Assembly (NCBI GenBank): GCA_040905505.1
Contig: JBBDRL010000071.1
Location: 1 to 5,443 of the forward strand
Length of the DNA stretch: 5,443 nt
From: WHSP01 sp040905505
GTDB lineage: Bacteria; Gemmatimonadota; Gemmatimonadetes; Longimicrobiales; Longimicrobiaceae
Reading direction: 5' to 3'
The first letter of the stretch is position 1, and each line of letters opens with the position of its first letter. The notes under the pieces are model-generated. The model searched no databases, had not been told where the DNA came from, and saw only the letters and a list, made by a program, of their open reading frames with translations. The position numbers were made by a program, and so were the translations under genes. This document shows positions 1 through 5,381 of this stretch, piece after piece.

Positions 1-121
1 TAGCTAGCTGCGATTCGCGTGAAGCTCAACCGGCGAGTCGGGTCGCGGGCCTGCGGGACTGCCATCGCGACCCGCGGCAGCCGGGATTGCGAACGGCCGC
101 TTCCGAAGCCACTCTACGAGC

Positions 122-137
122 CGACCACCTGTGGTCG
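122..137. promoter_or_regulatory. 16-bp inverted repeat upstream of the ABC operon, possible operator
   Basis: The sequence CGACCAC-CT-GTGGTCG has two perfect 7-bp arms around a 2-bp centre. It ends one base before the ATG at 139 and 43 bases before the GTG at 181. Its size and symmetry suit a dimeric regulator site or a small hairpin in the leader. No convincing -35/-10 pair was found around it. A 7-bp palindrome can arise by chance in GC-rich DNA, so the regulatory role is only inferred. Confidence 0.25.
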
Positions 138-180
138 CATGATCTCGATTTCCGCCTCACAACCCGACCGTATCGCGGAC

Positions 181-1140
181 GTGACTCAACCGACCCTCAT
201 CCTGCGGGACATTCGGAAGCGATTCGCCGACCACGTTGCCGTCGAGTCGCTCAGCCTGGACGTCCCGTCCGGCACCATCTACGGGATCCTCGGACCCAAT
301 GGAGCGGGGAAGTCGACGACGCTGCGCATGACGATGAACATCATCGCCCGTGACGCGGGCGACGTCTCACTGCTCGGCCGGGACCCCGCCCGCAGTCCCC
401 AGGTGCTGCGGGAGGTCGGTTACCTGCCTGAGGATCGGGGGCTCTATCGCAAGATGCGGGTGATCGACGCCATCGTCTTCTTCGCCGAGCTGAAGGGTGT
501 CGCACCCGCAGAAGCCCGGGCACGCGGGGGCGACTGGCTGGAGCGGATGGGCCTGGGGGAGTGGCGTGACGCGAAGATCGAGACGCTATCCAAGGGAATG
601 CAGCAGAAGGTGCAGTTCATCACGACGGTGCTGCACGACCCACGGCTACTCATCCTGGACGAGCCGTTCAGCGGCCTCGACCCCGTGAACCAGGAAGTAC
701 TGCGTGAAACCGTGCGCGAGGCGAAGGACGAGGGGCGGACCGTTATTTTCAGCACGCACATCATGGAGCAGGCCGAGCGGATCTGCGATCATGTCTGCAT
801 CATCGCAGGTGGAAGAAAGGTCCTCGAGGGCGGCCTACGTGAGATCCGCAGACGGGAAGCGGGTGACCGGTACGAGATCCAATTCGAATCGCCCTCGGCG
901 GAGTTCGAGCGCCTGGCGCAGGATCCCCGCTGGTTCGCCAGGGCCGATCGGCACGACGAGGGCTGGGAGGTCGAGCTCGCGCGCGGCGCGGACCCTCGGG
1001 CTCTCCTCACCGAGCTGAACTCCCTCGAGCCGCGGCTGCGTCGATTTCTGCGCATGGAGCCTTCGCTGCACGAGATCTTCGTCTCGCGAGTGGGAGACGC
1101 GAGCATCGCCCACCGACGCGCCGGGGTGAGCGATGCGTGA
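181..1140 (+). CDS. ABC-2 type (NatA-like) transporter ATP-binding protein
   Basis: This is the cytoplasmic ATPase of an ABC exporter that powers the permease encoded next. From the GTG at 181 it has 319 residues. Walker A is GPNGAGKST (residues 38-46). The Q-loop region reads GYLPEDRGLY, with Glu84 where many ABC ATPases have Gln, as is usual in NatA-type proteins. The signature is LSKGM (136-140), Walker B is LLILDEP (156-162, catalytic Glu161), the D-loop SGLD follows, and the H-switch is His193 in STHIME. The C-terminal third (about 215-305), ending PSLHEIFVSRVG, resembles the DUF4162 tail of NatA homologues. The frame is open from the TAG at 1-3, with possible starts at GTG 19, ATG 139 and GTG 181. 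I prefer 181 because homologues begin a few residues before the first strand (LILRDIRKRF) and codons 139-180 (TCA, CAA, ATT) look less coding. No start has a good Shine-Dalgarno. The substrate is unknown. Confidence 0.93.
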   Translation: MTQPTLILRDIRKRFADHVAVESLSLDVPSGTIYGILGPNGAGKSTTLRMTMNIIARDAGDVSLLGRDPARSPQVLREVGYLPEDRGLYRKMRVIDAIVFFAELKGVAPAEARARGGDWLERMGLGEWRDAKIETLSKGMQQKVQFITTVLHDPRLLILDEPFSGLDPVNQEVLRETVREAKDEGRTVIFSTHIMEQAERICDHVCIIAGGRKVLEGGLREIRRREAGDRYEIQFESPSAEFERLAQDPRWFARADRHDEGWEVELARGADPRALLTELNSLEPRLRRFLRMEPSLHEIFVSRVGDASIAHRRAGVSDA

Positions 1141-2398
1141 GATGTGGATCGTCATCAAACGCGAATTCAGGGAGCGTGTGCGAACCCGCGCCTTCATCCT
1201 CAGCACCATTCTGCTCCCGATCTTCGCGATCGCGATCTTCGCCGTGCCCTACCTGATGGGCGGCGCTGGCGGCGGAGAATTCGACGTCGCGATCATCGAC
1301 GAGACCCCCGAGGGGATCGCGTCGCGAATCGCCCTGAACCTCGCCGAACCCGGCGGCGACGCGATCTTTCGGACTCAGATCGTCAGCCGGCCGCTCGCCG
1401 AGACGCGCGACTCCCTCACCGCACTCGTCCGCGCGGAGGAGCTCGATGGCTTCCTCCGACTCGGCCCCGATTTCGTCCGCACCGCCGCCGCCACCTACCG
1501 CGGCAGCGTGGTCACGAACATGACGATGATCCAGGGGCTCCGCGCCGCCGTGTCGCAGGCCATACAGTCCGAGCGTCTCGATCGCGCCGGGCTGGACGCC
1601 GCCCAGGTCGCGACCCTCCTCGAGCCGGCTACCCTCGAGACCTCCCAGATCACCCGCAGCGGCGCCGAGGGCGGCGATACCCTGTCCACGATGATTCTGG
1701 CCTACTTCATCACCTTCCTCCTCTACCTCTTCATCATCCTCTACGGAACGCAGGTGATGCAGAGCGTCCACGAGGAGAAGGGGAACCGGATCGCGGAGGT
1801 GCTCATGAGCAGCGTCACGGCTCCGCAACTCCTCGCCGGCAAGGTCTTCGGCGTCGGCGGCGCCGCGCTCGTGCAGATGCTCGCCTGGGGCGGCCTCCTC
1901 GCCCTGGCGGTCTCGCAGCGCGGCAGGATCGCCCAGCGTCTCGACATCCCCGCCGAAGCCCTGGCCGGCTTCCAGCTCGACCCGCTCGTCGCCTTCCTCC
2001 TGCTCCTCTACGCCCTCCTGGGTTTCTTTCTATACGCCTCCCTCTATGCCGCGGCTGGCGCGGCCACCCAGGACATGCAGGACGCCCAGCAGTTCGTCTG
2101 GATCCTCGTCATGCCACTCATCATCCCTCTCATCCTCCAGTTCCAGATCATCTCGGCCCCACACGGTCCGCTGGCCACCGCCGTCGGCTGGATCCCCCTC
2201 ACATCGCCGCTCGCCATGCCCCTCCGCATGGGAACCACCGAGATCTCCGGCCTCGAGCTCACCGGCTCGCTCACCCTCCTCGCCCTGTCGGTGGCGCTCA
2301 CAAGCTGGGTCGCCGGCAAGATCTATCGCATCGGTATGCTCAGCACCGGCCGGCGCGCCTCATTACGCGAGATCTGGCGGTGGCTGCGCTATACCTGA
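1133..2398 (+). CDS. ABC-2 type transporter permease (NatB-like)
   Basis: This is the membrane half of the exporter, 421 residues, ABC2_membrane_3-like. It starts with a cytoplasmic, basic amphipathic stretch (IKREFRERVRTR) and TM1 at about 20-41. A roughly 140-residue extracytoplasmic domain follows (about 45-185). Five more hydrophobic segments lie at about 187-207, 239-260, 285-311, 324-342 and 376-398. After TM2 comes a conserved ABC-2 loop (HEEKGNRIAEVLMSS, about 214-228) that contacts the ATPase in this family. The C-terminus is short, basic and cytoplasmic (REIWRWLRYT). The ATG at 1133 overlaps the ATPase stop codon by 8 bp, which points to translational coupling and a stoichiometric pair. 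GGGGTGAG at 1123-1130 is a possible ribosome site but sits only about 3 nt away. The ATG at 1142 has better spacing and would remove three residues. NatAB homologues export sodium, drugs or peptides, and nothing here selects among these. Confidence 0.92.
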   Translation: MREMWIVIKREFRERVRTRAFILSTILLPIFAIAIFAVPYLMGGAGGGEFDVAIIDETPEGIASRIALNLAEPGGDAIFRTQIVSRPLAETRDSLTALVRAEELDGFLRLGPDFVRTAAATYRGSVVTNMTMIQGLRAAVSQAIQSERLDRAGLDAAQVATLLEPATLETSQITRSGAEGGDTLSTMILAYFITFLLYLFIILYGTQVMQSVHEEKGNRIAEVLMSSVTAPQLLAGKVFGVGGAALVQMLAWGGLLALAVSQRGRIAQRLDIPAEALAGFQLDPLVAFLLLLYALLGFFLYASLYAAAGAATQDMQDAQQFVWILVMPLIIPLILQFQIISAPHGPLATAVGWIPLTSPLAMPLRMGTTEISGLELTGSLTLLALSVALTSWVAGKIYRIGMLSTGRRASLREIWRWLRYT

Positions 2399-2409
2399 CC
2401 AGGCCCGCG

Positions 2410-2532
2410 CCGCCCCTGTCATCCCGCCCCCCCCCGTGGTCCCGAACGCCCCCGTCGTCCCGAACGCAGTGAGGGATCCGCACTCCTGCGCCGGAAGTGC
2501 GGATCCCTCACTTGTTCGGGATGACAGGGCGG
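2410..2532. repeat. compound intergenic palindromic repeat (REP/MITE-like)
   Basis: The core hairpin has a left arm at 2454-2484 and a right arm at 2496-2525 around an 11-nt loop. The arms match apart from one substitution and a short mismatch/indel near GAACGCAG versus GAACAAG. Each arm contains GTCRTCCC at the outer end and GGATCCGCACT at the inner end. A second, outer inverted repeat encloses it: CCGCCCCTGTCATCCCG (2410-2426) against CGGGATGACAGGGCGG (2517-2532), differing by one C. There is no transposase and no coding frame. It starts 12 bp after the permease stop. A stem this long could also end transcription, but no T-run follows the right arm, so a dispersed repetitive element is the better label. 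Confidence 0.8.
2431..2466. repeat. tandem 18-bp duplication inside the palindromic repeat
   Basis: Two adjacent copies of CCCCCGTSGTCCCGAACG lie at 2431-2448 and 2449-2466, with one mismatch (G/C). The second copy is the start of the core hairpin's left arm, so the first is a duplicated left end. The first copy is preceded by more C, giving a run of nine C at 2427-2435. Slipped-strand duplication explains the pattern best. Confidence 0.75.
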
Positions 2533-2562
2533 CCTGACCGCCTCCATCGGGAGACAAGTGTT

Positions 2563-2571
2563 TGCTAGACT
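2563..2571 (+). promoter_or_regulatory. weak extended -10 promoter candidate for the molybdenum hydroxylase gene
   Basis: TGCTAGACT fits an extended -10 (TGn followed by TAGACT, four of six bases of TATAAT). It lies about 130 bp before the GTG start at 2703, just after the palindromic repeat. No recognisable -35 hexamer lies 16-18 bp upstream. Apart from this and the ribosome site, the stretch 2533-2702 shows no gene or structure that I can support. Confidence 0.2.
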
Positions 2572-2688
2572 TCTACGCCTTGCGGGCCTAACCTCTATGG
2601 ATCGACCTGCACGCTGCCCCAGCGACCGCCCTGTCAGCTTCAGTGCCGCCGGTTCTCCAGGTCGCGGAGAATCTGCGTCGCACGACCA

Positions 2689-2697
2689 AGAGGAGGT
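2689..2697 (+). promoter_or_regulatory. strong Shine-Dalgarno that fixes the GTG start at 2703
   Basis: AGAGGAGGT contains a full AGGAGG (2691-2696) six bases before the GTG at 2703. This picks 2703 over the upstream in-frame GTG at 2643, whose 20 extra residues (PPVLQVAENLRRTT...) do not resemble the family's N-terminus. Confidence 0.85.
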
Positions 2698-2702
2698 GTT
2701 TC

Positions 2703-5114
2703 GTGGCCGATTACACGATCATCGGGCAGGATATCGTTCCGCAGGATCTCATCGCCAAGATCACGGGTCGCGCGAAGTACGCGGAGGACTTCCGTGCGGA
2801 GGGGATGCTCTTCGCCAAGCTACTCGGGAGTCCGATGCCGCACGCGCGGGTTCGCGGGATCGATTTCTCCGCGGCGCTCGCGATGCCGGGCGTCGTGGAC
2901 GTGCTCACTGCGGACGAGGTGCCGCAGGAGGAGTATCCGTTCGAGCCGGCGTTGACGAACGAGCCGCGGTACGAAGGCGAAGCGATCCTGGCGGTCGTGG
3001 CGGTAGACGAGACGACGGCGGCTGACGCGATCGAGCGCATCAACATCGACCTCGAGCCGCTGCCCTTCGTGATCAACCCGCTCGAAGCGCTGCGGCCGAA
3101 CGGGCCGAACGCGCACCTCGACGGGAACATCTGGACGGAAGTCGACGGTGATCGGGCGGTCGGAACGTTGAAGTGGGACCAGGCCGTGTTCGACGGAGTC
3201 GGACGGGACGATCTGCCGCGCGGCGAGCACGTCGACGAGTGGATGGTGGGCGATGTCGACCGGGCGATGGAGGAAGCGGACCTCGTGCTCGAGGAGACGC
3301 TCTACCATCAGACGCAGACGCATCACCCGATGGAGCCGCGCACGTCGATGGCGTACTGGCAGAACGGGCGGCTGTTCATGCATGCGTCGGTGCAGAGTCT
3401 GGCGCAGTCGCGCCGCGGTCTCGCGGATCGCCTGGGGCTGCCGCTGGAGGACGTAGTGCTGATCTCCGAGTACTGTGGCGGGGGCTTCGGCTCGAAGATC
3501 CGTGGCAGCACGATCGACTTGATCCCGGCGCTCCTGGCGCGCAAGACGGGGCGGCCGGTGATGCTCCGGATCACGCGCGCGGAGGAGACGGTGCTCGGCC
3601 GCGCGCGCTCGGGGATGATGGGTTGGGCGAAGATGGGTTTTCGCAGCGACGGTCGGATGATCGCCTTGGATGTCTACATGGTTCAGGACAGCGGCCCGTA
3701 CTCACGACCGGGCGACTACAATACCGCAGCCAATACCGCGTCGCTCAACTACACACCGGCCAACATGCGGTACCGTTCGGTCGCGGTGATCACGAACACT
3801 CCGCCGCGCTCTGCCCAGCGCGGTCCGGGCGGAGCGCAGGGTGTGACGATGTTCGAGCCGATGTTCGATCGCGCGGCGCGGCGTCTGGGTATCGACCGGC
3901 TGGCGCTGCGGAAGCTGAACGCTCCGGGTCCCGACGTCGCCTATGGCTCGAGCGGAACGACGTTGACGAGCTGCTTCGCGCGCGAGGCGCTCCAGCGCGG
4001 CGGCGAGCTCTTCAACTGGGAGGAGCGGGCCGCCCGCAGCGGTCAGCGGACCGGCTCCAAGGTACGCGGCGTAGGGGTCGCGTTGAGCCCGTACACCGCC
4101 GGGTCGAGTGGCTGGGACGCCCTCGGCGTGATTCGCAACGATGGAAAGCTCTATATCCACCAGGGGATCGGCAACCTGGGCACTCACTCGGCGATGGATA
4201 CCGCGCGGCCGGCCGCCGAGGTGCTCGGGATGCCGTGGGACAGATGCGAGATCGTCTTCGGCAACTCGGCCAACCATGTGCCGCACAGCTCGTCTCAGTC
4301 CGGAAGTCAGACGACCTTCGCCCATAGCCGTGTCAATCACGTCCTGGGCGAGGCGATCCGAGACCGATTGATGGAGCTCGCCGCACTCGAGCTCGGCGGC
4401 ACGCCCGCGGACTACGAGGTGGCCAACGAGCGGGTCTACCGCCGGGGCTCACCTGGGACCGGCCTGAGCTTCGCCGAGGCGGCAGAACGGGCGGTCGCGC
4501 GTGGGGGCCGCTTCGATGGCCACGAGCTCCCGGAAGACATCAACGCGATGACGGTCGAGTCGGCGACCGCGCTGGCCGGGCAGGGAATGGTGGTCGCCGT
4601 GAAGGACAACCTGCCGCACACCGCCCGCACCTACTCCTTCGTCGTCACCTTCATGGAGGTCGAGGTCGATGTCGAGACGGGGATGTTCGACATCCTCGAT
4701 GTCACCAGCGTCGCCGATTGCGGAACCGTCCTCAATCCGCGCAGTCTCGCCGCCCAGGCGAACGGCGGAATCATCCAGGGGATAGGCATCGGCCACACGC
4801 AGAAATGGGCGATCGATCCGCAGTGGGGGGTCAACCTCTCCAAGCGGATCGAAGCCGCCAAGCCCCCGACGATCCTCGAGGTGCCGACGACCTTCACCTT
4901 CGAGGCGGTCGGGCTGCCCGACCCGGAGAACCCGGTCGGAGCCAAGGGGATCGGCGAGCCCCCGGTCGGCGCCGGCGAGGGTGCACTCGTCTGCGCCATC
5001 GAGGACGCTCTCGGAGGTGAGTACCTCACACACCTCCCCTTGACGACGGACAAGATTCTCAGCCTCGCCGACGGCGGCGCACTCCAGTTCAGCCGACTGG
5101 ATACGCATCTTTAG
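2703..5114 (+). CDS. xanthine dehydrogenase/CO dehydrogenase-family molybdopterin-binding (large) subunit
   Basis: This is the catalytic large subunit of a molybdenum hydroxylase, 803 residues, close to the usual 750-810. Such enzymes hydroxylate aldehydes, purines or N-heterocycles, or oxidise CO, passing electrons to [2Fe-2S] and FAD subunits. Residues about 17-125 form the a/b hammerhead domain (GRAKYAEDF, HARVRGIDFSAALAMPGVVDVLT). Molybdenum-cofactor domains follow. Gln231 in HASVQSLAQS fits the conserved Gln near the Mo oxo group, and GGGFGSK (259-265) is the cofactor-binding motif. The active-site loop is RSAQRGPGG (369-377). GAKGIGEPP carries the catalytic base Glu752. There is no signal or Tat peptide, so the product is probably cytoplasmic. 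Ser370 stands where form I CoxL has its Cu-binding Cys, so CO dehydrogenase activity is unlikely. No small or medium subunit genes adjoin it here. Codon choice shifts from G-ending to C-ending along the gene. The substrate is unknown. Confidence 0.93.
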   Translation: MADYTIIGQDIVPQDLIAKITGRAKYAEDFRAEGMLFAKLLGSPMPHARVRGIDFSAALAMPGVVDVLTADEVPQEEYPFEPALTNEPRYEGEAILAVVAVDETTAADAIERINIDLEPLPFVINPLEALRPNGPNAHLDGNIWTEVDGDRAVGTLKWDQAVFDGVGRDDLPRGEHVDEWMVGDVDRAMEEADLVLEETLYHQTQTHHPMEPRTSMAYWQNGRLFMHASVQSLAQSRRGLADRLGLPLEDVVLISEYCGGGFGSKIRGSTIDLIPALLARKTGRPVMLRITRAEETVLGRARSGMMGWAKMGFRSDGRMIALDVYMVQDSGPYSRPGDYNTAANTASLNYTPANMRYRSVAVITNTPPRSAQRGPGGAQGVTMFEPMFDRAARRLGIDRLALRKLNAPGPDVAYGSSGTTLTSCFAREALQRGGELFNWEERAARSGQRTGSKVRGVGVALSPYTAGSSGWDALGVIRNDGKLYIHQGIGNLGTHSAMDTARPAAEVLGMPWDRCEIVFGNSANHVPHSSSQSGSQTTFAHSRVNHVLGEAIRDRLMELAALELGGTPADYEVANERVYRRGSPGTGLSFAEAAERAVARGGRFDGHELPEDINAMTVESATALAGQGMVVAVKDNLPHTARTYSFVVTFMEVEVDVETGMFDILDVTSVADCGTVLNPRSLAAQANGGIIQGIGIGHTQKWAIDPQWGVNLSKRIEAAKPPTILEVPTTFTFEAVGLPDPENPVGAKGIGEPPVGAGEGALVCAIEDALGGEYLTHLPLTTDKILSLADGGALQFSRLDTHL

Positions 5115-5141
5115 GGGTCAGGGGTCAGCGGTCAGGGGTCA
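5114..5141. repeat. left heptamer array, four GGGGTCA-type units
   Basis: The four units are GGGGTCA, GGGGTCA, GCGGTCA and GGGGTCA. The first G is the last base of the TAG stop codon (5112-5114), so the array begins inside the stop codon. The units are the reverse complement of the TGACCCC units found from 5278, making the two arrays an inverted pair around the palindrome at 5153-5242. Confidence 0.85.
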
Positions 5142-5152
5142 GTAGAACGGAC

Positions 5153-5242
5153 GTCATCCCCGCGCCAGCGGGGATCCAGTAGAATGGCTCCATCGTGGTG
5201 ACGGTGAGGTCGCTACTGGATCCCCGCTGGCGCGGGGATGAC
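5153..5242. repeat. perfect 30-bp inverted repeat with 30-bp spacer
   Basis: The left arm at 5153-5182 and right arm at 5213-5242 are exact reverse complements over 30 bp. They start and end with GTCATCCC and GGGATGAC and contain GGATCCAGTAG at the inner side. Each arm is itself a small hairpin (ATCCCCGC-GCCA-GCGGGGAT), so the DNA could form one long stem or two short ones. The 30-bp spacer (5183-5212) has no obvious structure and no coding frame. It resembles dispersed palindromic repeats of GTCATYCCCGCG...GCGGGRATCCA type known from many bacteria. Lying just after a stop codon, it may also stop transcription, though no T-run follows. Confidence 0.85.
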
Positions 5243-5270
5243 ATTTCTGGCCTTTCCTCCCGCCGTTCAC

Positions 5271-5375
5271 CGACCCCTGACCCCTGACCCCTGGTCCCTG
5301 GTCCCTGGTCCCTGGTCCCCGGTCCCCGGTCCCCGGTCCCCGGTCCCCGGTCCCCGGTCCCCGGTCCCCGACCCC
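5271..5375. repeat. right heptamer array, fifteen 7-bp units in ordered variant blocks
   Basis: The 105 bp divide exactly into fifteen heptamers: CGACCCC once (5271-5277), TGACCCC twice (5278-5291), TGGTCCC four times (5292-5319), CGGTCCC seven times (5320-5368) and CGACCCC once (5369-5375). Identical units sit together, as expected from slipped-strand expansion or unequal exchange. The minus strand carries a run of three or four G every 7 bases with 3-4-base loops, a strong G-quadruplex pattern. A unit of 7 is not a multiple of 3, and there are no spacers, so it is neither a coding repeat nor a CRISPR array. Confidence 0.9.
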
Positions 5376-5381
5376 TCCGCC

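Noticed and set aside
19..180. N-terminal extension of the ABC ATPase from GTG 19 or ATG 139
   Set aside because: The extra residues do not resemble the NatA family, the codons at 139-180 are less typical, and no Shine-Dalgarno precedes either start. ATG 139 remains a fair alternative.
1007..1828. 273-residue minus-strand open frame
   Set aside because: It lies antisense to the end of the ATPase and the first half of the permease, both clearly coding. Its composition (long runs of Glu, Asp, Gly and Arg) is typical of a shadow frame in GC-rich DNA.
1144..2472. 442-residue plus-strand frame overlapping the permease
   Set aside because: It is an Arg/Pro-rich out-of-frame translation of the permease gene with no recognisable domain.
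2454..2532. Intrinsic terminator of the ABC operon
   Set aside because: The hairpin is strong, but no T-run follows it and both arms look like a dispersed repeat. A role in stopping transcription remains possible but is not shown.
2558..3025. 155-residue plus-strand frame ahead of the molybdenum hydroxylase
   Set aside because: Most of it overlaps the hydroxylase N-terminus in another frame, it has no Shine-Dalgarno, and its translation is low-complexity Arg/Gly-rich.
3173..4327. 384-residue plus-strand frame inside the hydroxylase
   Set aside because: It is an alternative frame of a gene with intact family motifs on both sides. The Arg/Gly/Ala-rich product matches nothing.
4449..5108. 219-residue minus-strand frame
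   Set aside because: It is antisense to the conserved C-terminal cofactor domain, including the GAKGIGEPP motif, and is a shadow of that gene.
2703..5114. Form I CO dehydrogenase (coxL)
   Set aside because: The AYxCSFR signature with the Cu-binding Cys is absent. The loop reads RSAQRGPGG, and coxS and coxM are not adjacent.
5271..5375. CRISPR array or coding tandem repeat
   Set aside because: The 7-bp units have no spacers, far below CRISPR repeat length, and a period of 7 does not keep a reading frame.
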